Under the pieces are notes generated by a model. It ran no database searches and was not told the DNA's origin. It worked only from the letters and a program-made list of their open reading frames with translations. A stretch of DNA of 64,000 bases from Rikenellaceae bacterium. GTDB lineage: Bacteria > Bacteroidota > Bacteroidia > Bacteroidales > Rikenellaceae. Each line of letters opens with the position of its first letter. The stretch's first letter is position 1. The DNA lies in assembly GCA_015059965.1 (NCBI GenBank), contig SUZM01000005.1, positions 62,001-126,000 of the forward strand, written 5' to 3'. Shown here piece after piece: positions 1 through 8,207 of the stretch. Position numbers and translations under genes: made by a program.

Positions 1-1300
1 GGGCATCGAGGCCTCGCTAAGACGACTTACGCATTACGACTATTGGGACAACGAATTGAAACCCTCGATTCTGGTCGAATCAGGTGCCGATCTGCTGATC
101 TACGGCATGGGCGAAGGGGTTGTCCAGGAGGTGGCCAAGGCGATGCGCAACGGGTTCAACATGAAGCTGCTGCGCAAGATCAACCAGGTGGCCTTTCTGG
201 CCGACAGGGAGTATGTCGAGCGTCTGGACAAGGAGCGCACACTCCGGCTCCACCCCTACGAAGTGTGTCGCAAAAACAAGTCGGCCTTTGGCGAGAACTT
301 TACCGCGATGGAGATCGAGAGCAACCGCATGGCCTCGGATCGTATCCTTGTGGAGCCTACGGGCGAGAGGTTTGTGGTGGTCAATCCCCCGCGACCGATC
401 CTTTCGACCGAGGAGCTCGACCACTCGTTCGATCTCCCCTATGAGCGGGCTCCCCACCCGCGCTACCGCGGCAAGGGCGATATTCCGGCCTGGGAGATGA
501 TCAAATTCTCGGTCAATCTGCACCGCGGCTGCTTTGGCGGCTGCTCCTTCTGCACCATCTCGGCTCACCAGGGCAAGTTTATCCACTCGCGCAGCGAACG
601 CTCGATCCTCCGAGAGGTGGAGCGTGTAACCCAAATGGAGGGCTTCAAGGGCTACCTGTCGGATATCGGCGGCCCCTCGGCCAATATGTACCGCATGGGG
701 GGAAAGAATCGCGAACTATGCGCCAAGTGCCGCCGCCCCTCGTGCCTTCATCCAAAGCCCTGCCCGAATCTCGACAACGACCACTCGGGTCTGATTAAGT
801 TATACGAGAAGATTCGCGCGGTGAAGGGGATTAAGAAGGCCTTTATCGGCAGTGGCATCCGCTACGATCTCTTCGACAAGAGCAACTACTTCGAGCAGGT
901 GGTCAAACACCACACCTCGGGTCGCCTGAAAGTGGCCCCCGAACATACCGAAGATCGGGTGCTGAACCTGATGCGCAAGCCCTCCTTCTCCCTCTTCGAG
1001 GAGCTCAACGCCCGCTTTAAGGCTGTCTGCCGTCGCGAGGGGCTCCGCTACCAGCTCATTCCCTACTTCATCTCTTCGCATCCGGGCTGCACGGAGCAGG
1101 ATATGCGCGCCCTCTCACAGAAGGTACTCGGGCGCCTGAACTTCACCTTGGAGCAGGTGCAGGACCTGACACCGACCCCCATGACCCTCTCGTCGGTGAT
1201 GTTCTATACGGGTGAAAATCCCTACACGCACGAAAAGGTCTATGTGGCCCACTCGCAAGAGGAGAAGCGGCGCCAAAAAGCGTGGTTCTTTAAGAAGTAA
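1..1300 (+). CDS. ygiQ: YgiQ family radical SAM protein (C-terminal part)
   Basis: This is the 3' part of a YgiQ (UPF0313) radical SAM protein. The reading frame is open from the left edge (codons from base 2 give GIEASLRRLTHYDYW, a conserved YgiQ stretch), so the true start lies outside the window and about 433 residues remain. The radical SAM cluster motif CFGGCSFC (C-x3-C-x2-C) sits in RGCFGGCSFCTISAHQGK near base 535. It is followed by a Cys-rich segment (CAKCRRPSCLHPKPC), which may bind a second metal. The substrate of YgiQ proteins is not established as far as I know. It ends convergent to recO. The family call is secure; the function is unknown. Confidence 0.93.
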   Translation, partial: GIEASLRRLTHYDYWDNELKPSILVESGADLLIYGMGEGVVQEVAKAMRNGFNMKLLRKINQVAFLADREYVERLDKERTLRLHPYEVCRKNKSAFGENFTAMEIESNRMASDRILVEPTGERFVVVNPPRPILSTEELDHSFDLPYERAPHPRYRGKGDIPAWEMIKFSVNLHRGCFGGCSFCTISAHQGKFIHSRSERSILREVERVTQMEGFKGYLSDIGGPSANMYRMGGKNRELCAKCRRPSCLHPKPCPNLDNDHSGLIKLYEKIRAVKGIKKAFIGSGIRYDLFDKSNYFEQVVKHHTSGRLKVAPEHTEDRVLNLMRKPSFSLFEELNARFKAVCRREGLRYQLIPYFISSHPGCTEQDMRALSQKVLGRLNFTLEQVQDLTPTPMTLSSVMFYTGENPYTHEKVYVAHSQEEKRRQKAWFFKK

Positions 1301-1405
1301 ACTACTGATATTCCCCCGAAATCTTATAGAAGGGGCATTAAGTGTAATTGGCAAACCCCGACAGCCGAGAGCTGAAGACAATAAGAGCGCTCATTGTCCG
1401 GTCAA

Positions 1406-2131
1406 TCAGAAGACCTCTTGCAGGATCTCTATCGAGCGCACCGACTGGATGGCATCAAGGTGGTAGGCGTAGTAGCTCAGCAGCGACTGCAGGAACTCCA
1501 CGCGCTGGTGACGATTCATGCCTATTTCAGCCAAAAAGCGCACGTCGCACTCCGTAAAGTCACGGAAAAAGCGGGCCGTATCGGGGGTGAAATATTGGTT
1601 ATGCGGGGGGCAATTCTGCGTGTAGACCCCTTCACGAATATCGAACCAGTCGCCCGTGCGGTAGTCGCCGGCCGGAAAGAAGCCGAGCAGTGCACTGAGT
1701 TTTGTAAGGAACCAGAGGTGGAAATTGGCTACCCCCTCCTGCAGTTCGTCAAGGGCCCCCACCGAGTTCCAAACAAAGTCGAAGAGCATCGGATTGGGTT
1801 CGCTCTCCTTGACCAGGCGATACAACACCTCGGCCATGAAGAGGGCGACGGTCGATTTCCGCACATCGAACGGTATCGACCGCAGGAGTTGGCCGCTCTG
1901 CACCTCCTTGAAGCGGTGCATCTGCATCTTCGGAGATTCCAGCCCCTCGAACTCTACGGTGAACATCGGCTGAAAGAGCCCCGCCTTCGATCCGCGACCC
2001 TGCGCCGAGCGAAGGCCTGGAACCATGTAGCTCTGCCTGCCGCACACATCGGTCAGCAGGTAGACAATCAGCGACTTATCGCCATATTTGAGCGTATGCA
2101 AGACGATGCCGCGCCCTTTGTAGCTCTTCAA
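1406..2131 (-). CDS. recO: DNA repair protein RecO
   Basis: RecO loads RecA onto SSB-coated single-stranded DNA in the RecFOR recombination-repair pathway in the cytoplasm. The 241-residue product begins MKSYKGRGIVLHTLKYGDKS, the usual start of the N-terminal OB fold. It continues with LRSAQGRGSKAGLFQPM and a helical C-terminal half ending SVRSIEILQEVF, as in Bacteroidota RecO. Length is normal for the family. It lies 6 bases downstream of prmA on the same strand, so the two are probably cotranscribed. I see no zinc-binding Cys cluster, which is common in this clade. Confidence 0.93.
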   Translation of the reverse strand: MKSYKGRGIVLHTLKYGDKSLIVYLLTDVCGRQSYMVPGLRSAQGRGSKAGLFQPMFTVEFEGLESPKMQMHRFKEVQSGQLLRSIPFDVRKSTVALFMAEVLYRLVKESEPNPMLFDFVWNSVGALDELQEGVANFHLWFLTKLSALLGFFPAGDYRTGDWFDIREGVYTQNCPPHNQYFTPDTARFFRDFTECDVRFLAEIGMNRHQRVEFLQSLLSYYAYHLDAIQSVRSIEILQEVF

Positions 2132-2137
2132 TTGAAA

Positions 2138-2965
2138 TTAGCACTTCTTACAGTGTACCGCCGCCCAGCCATCACGCAGGCGCGAGGAGACAAACGCAAG
2201 CCCCTCGGCCTCGGCTGCCGCGCGGATGATCGGAATGTCGGCCTCGAGGAATCCGCTCATCACCAGATCGGCCCCTGGATGCATCGCATGCACATAGGCC
2301 GCCATGTCTCCCACCAGGATGTTGCGGTTGATATTGGCCGCGATGAAGTCGTAATGGCGACCCGCAAGGACGCGCGCATCGCCCAAAATCGGGGTGATCT
2401 GCGCCTCCACGGCGTTCGTCGCAATATTCTCACGACAATTTTCATCGGCCCAGGTATCGATATCGACAGCATCCACCGCCTCGGCTCCGCACTTCACGGC
2501 CACAATGGCCAGCACACCGGTGCCACTGCCCATATCCAGACCTCTCCGCCCCTGCAGATCGAGCTCCATCAGGTAGCCCGAGACCAGGCAAGTCGTGGCA
2601 TGGTGACCCGTACCAAAGGACATCTTGGGCATGATCACCACCTCCATCACCCCCTCGGGTGCCGGAGCATGAAAGGGCGCTCGGATATAGAGCCTGCCAT
2701 CCACATCAACGGGCGTGAAGTTACTCTCCCAGAGGGCATTCCAATTTTGACTCTCGATCGAGATATAGCGCACACCCTCCACGCCATAGGCGGCCAGCAG
2801 GCGATCCACCTCCTCCTTGCAGTCTACCAACCGCTCCTGGGGAATGTAGGCCTTCAATGTGGGTCCCTCCTGCTTGAAGCTCTCAAAAGGATAGTCCGAC
2901 AACTCGGCCGTCATAATCTCGGCACGCTCCCCCTCCAAAGGCATATTGAGCTCGATATAATCCAT
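2138..2965 (-). CDS. prmA: Ribosomal protein L11 methyltransferase
   Basis: PrmA trimethylates lysines and the N-terminus of ribosomal protein L11 using S-adenosylmethionine. The 275-residue product has an N-terminal substrate-recognition region (residues 1-100), then MSFGTGHH (115-122), SAM motif I LDMGSGTG (143-150) and AANINRNIL (209-217), which matches the NPP-like catalytic loop of PrmA. It is the first gene of a minus-strand pair with recO. Its start faces the xerD promoter divergently across about 30 AT-rich bases, and I could not identify a clear -7 box on the minus strand there. Confidence 0.95.
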   Translation of the reverse strand: MDYIELNMPLEGERAEIMTAELSDYPFESFKQEGPTLKAYIPQERLVDCKEEVDRLLAAYGVEGVRYISIESQNWNALWESNFTPVDVDGRLYIRAPFHAPAPEGVMEVVIMPKMSFGTGHHATTCLVSGYLMELDLQGRRGLDMGSGTGVLAIVAVKCGAEAVDAVDIDTWADENCRENIATNAVEAQITPILGDARVLAGRHYDFIAANINRNILVGDMAAYVHAMHPGADLVMSGFLEADIPIIRAAAEAEGLAFVSSRLRDGWAAVHCKKC

Positions 2966-2994
2966 ATTTTTATTATATTATGTTAAAATTTTCT

Positions 2995-3017
2995 TACCTT
3001 TGCCGTCGTAACGACGG
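2995..3017 (+). promoter_or_regulatory. xerD-leader promoter with palindrome at the transcript start
   Basis: TACCTTTG at 2995-3002 matches the Bacteroidota -7 consensus. It is followed at once by CCGTCGTAACGACGG (3003-3017), an inverted repeat with 7-bp arms around one base, then TTTTATTT. Transcription should begin within or beside the palindrome. The same arrangement with a base-pair swap occurs at 50288-50310. It could be an operator or a 5' hairpin; a GC stem followed by T residues also resembles a very short terminator. Confidence 0.6.
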
Positions 3018-3340
3018 TTTTATTTACGAGGGCCCGAAAGCAACCCGGCAGGGCGAAGGTGAAAGGTGAGCTGTTCTCATTCCACCCTCAAACCTCGACA
3101 GTCGTAACGACGGTTTTATTTACGAGGCCCCAAAAGCAACCCGGCAGGGCGAAGGTGAAAGGCGAGCTGTTCTCATTCCACCCTCAAACCTCGACAGTCG
3201 TAACGACGGTTTTATTTACGAGGCCCCAAAAGCAACCCGGCAGGGCGAAGGTGAACGGTGAACTGTTCTCATTCCACCCTCAAACCTCGACAGTCGTAAC
3301 GACGGTTTTATTTACAGGGCCCCGAAAGCAACCTGGAAGG
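3005..3340 (+). repeat. 96-bp tandem repeat, about 3.5 copies, in the xerD leader
   Basis: Units begin at 3005, 3101, 3197 and 3293, exactly 96 bases apart. Copies 2 and 3 are nearly identical, copy 1 has a few changes, and copy 4 decays after about 50 bases. Each unit starts GTCGTAACGACGG and contains AACCCGGCAGGGCGAAGGTG. Because 96 is divisible by three, one frame stays open through the array, but it has no convincing start and is treated as non-coding. The array would form most of a roughly 400-base 5' leader of xerD. Confidence 0.9.
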
Positions 3341-3408
3341 AGAAATGAAACAATCACCCGCCTTTTGCGTTGCAAACAAGGTTTATCGGGTGTAAATTTA
3401 CGGATAAT

Positions 3409-4317
3409 ATGGCAGAAAACAGCGAGCGTTGGCGAAAAATTTTGCAAAGCTATTGCAGTTACATCCGGTTGGAGAAGCGCCTCTCGGAGAATACCGAGGC
3501 CTCCTACCGGCGGGATCTGCTCTCCTTTTCCCATTTTATTCTTCGCCAGTGGGATGTGGCTCCCAACAAGGTTGAGCCTGAGATGATCCAACGCTACCTC
3601 GGATGGCTCTACGACCAAAGGCGTGAGCCCGCCTCGCAGGCCCGAGCCCTGAGCAGCATCAAGAGCTTCTTCGGCTTCCTGTTGCTCGAGGAGCGCCTGG
3701 AGAGTTCTCCTGCCGAGTTTATCGAAGCTCCGCGTAGCGGGCGCCGACTGCCCGACACCCTCACTACGGCCGAGATCGACCGCCTGCTCGACTCGCTCGA
3801 CAGCTCCACCCCCAAAGGACGGCGCGACAGCGCCATGCTCGAGGTGCTGTACTCTTGTGGATTGCGCGTTTCGGAACTCACCTCGCTCAAGATGAGCGAC
3901 CTCTTCTTTGGCGAGGGCTACATCCGTGTGGTGGGCAAGGGAAACAAGCAGCGCCTGGTACCCATCAGCTCTGTGGCCCGCGACAAGGTGCAGATCTACC
4001 TCGAAGATCGGCGCAAGAGCAACACCAACAGCGATATCCTTTTTCTGAACAATCGCGGAAACGCCCTCACGCGTGTCATGCTCTTTACAATCATTCGCCA
4101 GGCAGCCCTGCGAGCCGGAATCACGAAGCAGATCAGCCCCCACACCTTCCGCCACAGCTTTGCCACCCACCTCCTGGAGGGTGGGGCCTCCATCCGCCAG
4201 GTGCAGGAGATGCTGGGCCATGAGAGCATCCTCACAACCGAGATCTACACCCATCTGGACACCTCTCACCTCCGCTCCACAGTCGAGAAGCACCACCCCT
4301 TAGTCTCCGAAGAGTAG
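3409..4317 (+). CDS. xerD: Tyrosine recombinase XerD
   Basis: XerD, with XerC, resolves chromosome dimers at dif during segregation. The 302-residue product has an N-terminal SAM-like DNA-binding domain (about 5-90) and a catalytic domain. All catalytic residues are visible: R153 (GLRVSELTSL), K177 (VVGKGNKQR), H245 and R248 (SPHTFRHS), H271 (LGHESI) and the nucleophile Y280 (TEIYTH). I chose ATG 3409 (MAENSERWRK) over an upstream TTG at 3370 because homologues start near here. XerC cannot be fully excluded, but HLDTSHLRSTVEKHHP at the end favours XerD. Confidence 0.9.
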   Translation: MAENSERWRKILQSYCSYIRLEKRLSENTEASYRRDLLSFSHFILRQWDVAPNKVEPEMIQRYLGWLYDQRREPASQARALSSIKSFFGFLLLEERLESSPAEFIEAPRSGRRLPDTLTTAEIDRLLDSLDSSTPKGRRDSAMLEVLYSCGLRVSELTSLKMSDLFFGEGYIRVVGKGNKQRLVPISSVARDKVQIYLEDRRKSNTNSDILFLNNRGNALTRVMLFTIIRQAALRAGITKQISPHTFRHSFATHLLEGGASIRQVQEMLGHESILTTEIYTHLDTSHLRSTVEKHHPLVSEE

Positions 4318-4423
4318 CGGTTCAGGCTGTACAAACCAAAATCGTGCGTGATGTTGCCCAGACAAAGCTCCCGTTCTGGGAGTTAAAGCTCCCCTCTGCA
4401 CTCTCTCCCCGGCTCAAGCAGCT

Positions 4424-5902
4424 CTACTCGTCGATCCAGTCGCCGTGTGATTTGATCAGGGCGATCAGGTGATCGAGGGCCTCTTCCTGGGGGATGTTCT
4501 TCTCCACCACGGTGCGACCCTTATAGAGGGTGATACGCCCCGGGGCGGCACCCACATAACCATAGTCGGCATCAGCCATCTCACCCGGGCCATTGACGAT
4601 ACAGCCCATGACACCGATTTTGAGGTTTTTGAGGTGGGAGGTGCGCGACTTGATCAGCGCCAGCGTCTGCTCCAGATTGTAGAGGGTGCGCCCGCAGCTC
4701 GGGCAGGCGATATACTCCGTGTGGGAGAAGCGCACGCGAGCCGCCTGGAGGATCATCAGCTCAATATTTTTGATCTGCTCCTGCGTAAGGCTCGGGGCCT
4801 CGATCCAGATGCCGTCGGCCAGGCCGTCGAGGAAGAGCACGCCCAGATCGGCGGCAGCACGAAGGGCCACCTGCTCCTCGTTACCCTCATAGCGGCACTT
4901 CACCACCACGGGGGTGCGATCCCGACGGTTGAGGATTGCCGCGCGCAACTCGGCCGTGGGGTTTTGGGAGTGGGCCTCCAGAATCTCGAAGCCCTCCAGG
5001 TTCTCGCTGTGGATAAGCGGTGTAGAGACCTCCGTGCGGTGCACATATACATAAGGCGAGTAGTTCTCGGGGTGAAGAACGGGGAATTCGCCGGGGCGGT
5101 CTTGGAAGTGGCGGATCAGCTCCTCGGCCACCGGGATCTCATTCTCAGGGGCCTCGGTGAGCGATACGCGGATCGTGTCGCCGATTCCATCAGCCAGCAG
5201 GGCCCCGATGCCCACGGCGCTCTTGATACGCCCCTCCAGGCCGTTGCCGGCCTCCGTCACGCCGAGGTGGATGGGGTAGGTCATCTGCTCCTCCTCCATA
5301 GCCTTCACAAGCAGTCGGTAGGCGGCCACCATCACGCGCGTGTTGCTCGACTTCATCGAGACAACCACCTGATCGAAGGCTTCACGCCGGCAGATGCGCA
5401 AGAACTCCATGGCAGCAGCCACCATGCCCTCGGGGGTGTCGCCCCACTCGTCGAAGATGCGCTTCGCAAGCGACCCGTGGTTCACGCCGATGCGCAGGGC
5501 CACACCCCGCTCGCGACATTGGGCAATCAGCCGTTCCAGATCACCGCGGTCGAGGCGGTAATTGCCGGGGTTGATCCGCACCTTATCGACATGCTTTGCC
5601 GCTACGGCTGCCACCTCGGGCAGGAAGTGGATATCGGCCACGATGGCCGTCCGCAGGCCCTGCTCGCGCAACTTCGCCACAATGGGCCCCAGGTTTTCGC
5701 CCTCGCGACGGCCCTGGGCCGTCAGGCGCACGATGTGGCCGCCCGCACGGGCGATACGCTCGATCTGTGCAACCGAGGCCTCCGTATCGTTGGTATCGGT
5801 ATTGGTCATCGACTGCGCGGCGATCGGATGCTGGCCGCCAATGCAAATTTCGCCGATCTGCACCTCGTGGCTCTTTCGGCGTTCGTATCTGGTTAGATTC
5901 AT
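4424..5902 (-). CDS. ispG: 4-hydroxy-3-methylbut-2-enyl diphosphate synthase (IspG/GcpE)
   Basis: IspG makes HMBPP from MEcPP, the penultimate step of the MEP isoprenoid pathway, using a [4Fe-4S] cluster. At 492 residues it is longer than the roughly 370-residue E. coli type and shorter than the 600-plus-residue forms common in Bacteroidota and plants. It appears to have a TIM barrel (about 1-265), an inserted middle domain (about 265-395) and the cluster domain. Cluster ligands are C400 and C403 (CPSC), C434 (GVMGC) and the NGPGE glutamate E441. Its ATG overlaps the trmH stop (ATGA), implying translational coupling. It is last in the cvpA-rsgA-trmH-ispG operon. IspH is encoded at 27 kb. Confidence 0.95.
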   Translation of the reverse strand: MNLTRYERRKSHEVQIGEICIGGQHPIAAQSMTNTDTNDTEASVAQIERIARAGGHIVRLTAQGRREGENLGPIVAKLREQGLRTAIVADIHFLPEVAAVAAKHVDKVRINPGNYRLDRGDLERLIAQCRERGVALRIGVNHGSLAKRIFDEWGDTPEGMVAAAMEFLRICRREAFDQVVVSMKSSNTRVMVAAYRLLVKAMEEEQMTYPIHLGVTEAGNGLEGRIKSAVGIGALLADGIGDTIRVSLTEAPENEIPVAEELIRHFQDRPGEFPVLHPENYSPYVYVHRTEVSTPLIHSENLEGFEILEAHSQNPTAELRAAILNRRDRTPVVVKCRYEGNEEQVALRAAADLGVLFLDGLADGIWIEAPSLTQEQIKNIELMILQAARVRFSHTEYIACPSCGRTLYNLEQTLALIKSRTSHLKNLKIGVMGCIVNGPGEMADADYGYVGAAPGRITLYKGRTVVEKNIPQEEALDHLIALIKSHGDWIDE

Positions 5903-6594
5903 AAGTCGGAGAATTTACGGTTCAGGATACCATCGGCATCACGCACGCTGCCATGGGACCAACGGTAGAGGGTTTCGATATATTCGGACTCGGGGAGCTG
6001 CCACACCTCACGGGGCACCTGTGCACGCATGCGGGCCGAGAGTTGATAGATCAGGATGGCCGCCGAGGCCGAGACATTGAGGCTTTCGACCATGCCGCAC
6101 ATCGGGATGCGCAGAAACTCATCGGCCGCCGCCATCACCTCCTCCGAGATGCCGGCATGCTCCGTGCCGAAGACCAAGACAAATTTACCCTTCGTCACAT
6201 CGAAACTCTCGGGGGTGCAACTCTCGCGGTGGGGAGTGGTGGCCACAATGCGGTAGCCGTCGGCCTTCAGCGAGCGGAGGGCCTCCTCCGTGGAGTGGTG
6301 GCGCACCAGCTCGATCCACTTATCGGTGCCGCGCACGATGTTCAGATTGGGATTGAACTTGCAGCGAGTCTCCACCGTGTGGAGGTTCTGCAGGCCAAAG
6401 GCCTCACAGTGGCGCACCAAGGCCGAAGCATTCTGCGGGTGGAAGGTGTTTTCGGTCAGGATCGTCATGTAGCGGGTACGCATGCCTAAGACACGCTCCA
6501 AGGTCTCACGACGCTCCTCGGTCATAAATTCGCGGAGGTAGGCGATGCGCTCCTCGTACCAGGGGAGGCTATTTTCGGTATTTGTCATCTTCAT
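5899..6594 (-). CDS. trmH: tRNA (guanosine-2'-O)-methyltransferase, SpoU/TrmH family
   Basis: This is a 231-residue SPOUT methyltransferase resembling TrmH, which 2'-O-methylates G18 in the tRNA D-loop. The three SpoU motifs are present: NASALVR with N55 and R61 (motif 1), VFGTEHAGISEE at 141-152 (motif 2) and IPMCGMVESLNVS at 163-175 (motif 3, the knot that binds SAM). The gene overlaps rsgA by 26 bases upstream and ispG by 4 bases downstream. RNA target specificity is inferred from family resemblance only. Confidence 0.88.
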   Translation of the reverse strand: MKMTNTENSLPWYEERIAYLREFMTEERRETLERVLGMRTRYMTILTENTFHPQNASALVRHCEAFGLQNLHTVETRCKFNPNLNIVRGTDKWIELVRHHSTEEALRSLKADGYRIVATTPHRESCTPESFDVTKGKFVLVFGTEHAGISEEVMAAADEFLRIPMCGMVESLNVSASAAILIYQLSARMRAQVPREVWQLPESEYIETLYRWSHGSVRDADGILNRKFSDL

Positions 6595-7498
6595 CCAGAA
6601 TTTTCAGGTAGCTTTCGTAGCGCGACCAGGCGATCGCACCAGCCCGGACCGCCTCCTCTACGGCACAGCCCGGCTCGTGGGTATGGGTACAGTTATAGAA
6701 GCGGCAGTCGCCGGCCCGCGAGATCATCTCCGGGAAGTAATGCCAAAGCTCGGCCCCGTCGATATCGATCAGGCCGAAGCCCTTGATGCCGGGGGTGTCG
6801 ATGATCGAACCTCCCGAGTTCAGGCGATACATGGTCGAGAAGGTGGTCGTATGTTTTCCCTTGTGATGGCTCTCGGAGATCTCGCCCGTTCGGGCATCGA
6901 TCGAGGGGTCGAGGGCACGAATCAGGGTCGATTTCCCCACGCCCGAATTGCCCGACAGGAGGGTTGTCCCTTCGCGCACCAACTCGCGCACCAACTCCAC
7001 CCCCTCGCCTTGAGTTGCCGAGAGCTCCACCACGCGGTAGCCGGCCCCTTCGTAGCAGGCCTTGAAGTCGGCCACAGCCTCGGGCACGGCACACGCCAGG
7101 TCAATCTTCGCCAAGGCAATCACCACGGGGATCTTATAGGCCTCGCAAGTGATCAGAAAGCGGTCGATGAACTCACGCGCCGTCTCGGGTTGAAAGAGGG
7201 TGGTCACCAGCAGGGCGCGGTCGATGTTGGCCGCGATGATGTGCGACTCCTTCGAGAGATTCGAGGCGCGGCGAATCACATAGTTGCGCCTCGGCTCAAT
7301 GGCCGAAATCGCGTAATCGCCCTCCTCCTGGGCCTCACACTGCACCCGATCGCCCACCACCACGGGGTTGGTGGAGCGTATCCCCTTCAGGCGCAGGCGA
7401 CCGCGAATGCGGCAGCGCACCACCTCTCCGTCCGAAGTGAGCACCTCATACCAGCTGCCCGTGGCTCTAATCACGGTTCCCGTCAGACGATTATCCAT
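6569..7498 (-). CDS. rsgA: Ribosome small subunit GTPase RsgA
   Basis: RsgA is a circularly permuted GTPase that assists late maturation of the 30S subunit. The 309-residue product has an N-terminal OB fold (about 1-70). The G4-like motif AKID (130-133) lies before the P-loop GNSGVGKST (183-191), and G3 DTPG follows at 234-237; this order is the hallmark of the permuted fold. A C-terminal zinc finger uses C265, C270, the histidines of THTH and C278. It overlaps cvpA by 8 bases and trmH by 26 bases, so expression is probably coupled. Confidence 0.96.
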   Translation of the reverse strand: MDNRLTGTVIRATGSWYEVLTSDGEVVRCRIRGRLRLKGIRSTNPVVVGDRVQCEAQEEGDYAISAIEPRRNYVIRRASNLSKESHIIAANIDRALLVTTLFQPETAREFIDRFLITCEAYKIPVVIALAKIDLACAVPEAVADFKACYEGAGYRVVELSATQGEGVELVRELVREGTTLLSGNSGVGKSTLIRALDPSIDARTGEISESHHKGKHTTTFSTMYRLNSGGSIIDTPGIKGFGLIDIDGAELWHYFPEMISRAGDCRFYNCTHTHEPGCAVEEAVRAGAIAWSRYESYLKILDEDDKYRK

Positions 7499-8066
7499 GG
7501 TTTTGTATCTCTAAAGTTGTTGCTTGCGGTTGCTCGGGCCTCGGGGCCTCGGGGATCCACTCCTCGAGGTCGGCCCCCCGGAAGAGCTCCTCCAAATGGG
7601 GCATCACCCACTCCGCCACGCGGCATACGGGGCCATAGGTGCGCGAACGGTCGAAGGCCTCGCGCTCCACCAGATCAAGCGTGCGGTTCAGGGCTCCAAA
7701 AGCGGTATAGATGGCACTGAGCAGCAGCAGCCACTTGACCAGCGAGATGAGGATGCCGAAGAGGATGTCCATCAGGCCGAGCCCCGCAAACTGAAAGAGT
7801 TTGCGCAGCAGGCGCCCCAGCAGGGCCACCGCAATCAGGGTCAGCAGGGCCACCACGATGAATCCACCCACCGTGGCCCACCCCGCACCGAAGTGGAGCA
7901 TCTGCCCCACCGTCTGGCCATAGTGTGCCGCCAGATAGAGGCTCAGCAGAATCCCCAGCAAGGAGCCCACCTGCAAAATCACCCCGCGCCGCCAGCCCGA
8001 GATCACCGCCCACAAGCCGACCAGCAGGGTCACCACATCAAAAAAGTTCACTTCGCTCAGATTCAT
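7491..8066 (-). CDS. CvpA family inner membrane protein
   Basis: This 191-residue protein has four predicted membrane segments (about 10-30, 33-50, 64-85 and 100-122) and a polar C-terminal tail. The start NFFDVVTLLVGLWAVISGWRRG is typical of CvpA, a family first linked to colicin V production and later to envelope homeostasis. Its exact role is unknown. It is the first gene of a four-gene minus-strand operon, with a TACCTTTG promoter seven bases upstream of the start codon. Confidence 0.85.
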   Translation of the reverse strand: MNLSEVNFFDVVTLLVGLWAVISGWRRGVILQVGSLLGILLSLYLAAHYGQTVGQMLHFGAGWATVGGFIVVALLTLIAVALLGRLLRKLFQFAGLGLMDILFGILISLVKWLLLLSAIYTAFGALNRTLDLVEREAFDRSRTYGPVCRVAEWVMPHLEELFRGADLEEWIPEAPRPEQPQATTLEIQNHG

Positions 8067-8072
8067 ACCTCA

Positions 8073-8080
8073 CAAAGGTA
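8073..8080 (-). promoter_or_regulatory. -7 box for the cvpA-rsgA-trmH-ispG operon
   Basis: Minus-strand TACCTTTG lies only six bases from the cvpA ATG (8066), so the mRNA would have almost no leader. A heptad repeat array occupies the region just upstream, from 8088. Confidence 0.6.
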
Positions 8081-8087
8081 CAAAATA

Positions 8088-8122
8088 ATTCAAAATTGAG
8101 AATTCAGAATTCAAAATTATTT
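8088..8122. repeat. Degenerate heptanucleotide array (cvpA promoter)
   Basis: Consecutive 7-mers ATTCAAA, ATTGAGA, ATTCAGA, ATTCAAA and ATTATTT. The array begins seven bases upstream of the minus-strand -7 box, so it covers roughly -15 to -50. The nearby bases 8140-8185 resemble other intergenic stretches at 17.04 and 33.7 kb. Confidence 0.7.
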
Positions 8123-8207
8123 AGCGGTCCGCTTCTAAATTGCTCCTTGTCGTTATCCCCTACCATTATTCCGATGCGCAGGCCAAATTTTGAATTTGAA
8201 AAGCCCT

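Noticed and set aside
3005..3340. Tandem 96-bp units as a CRISPR or integron array
   Set aside because: Units are directly adjacent with no variable spacers. The nearby tyrosine recombinase is a standard XerD with housekeeping neighbours, not an integrase with attC sites.
3059..3586. Open frame with three 32-residue repeats (KGELFSFHPQTSTVVTTVLF and onward)
   Set aside because: It exists because the DNA repeat unit is 96 bases, a multiple of three. It starts at GTG without a promoter of its own and runs into xerD out of frame, and the DNA rather than the peptide appears conserved.
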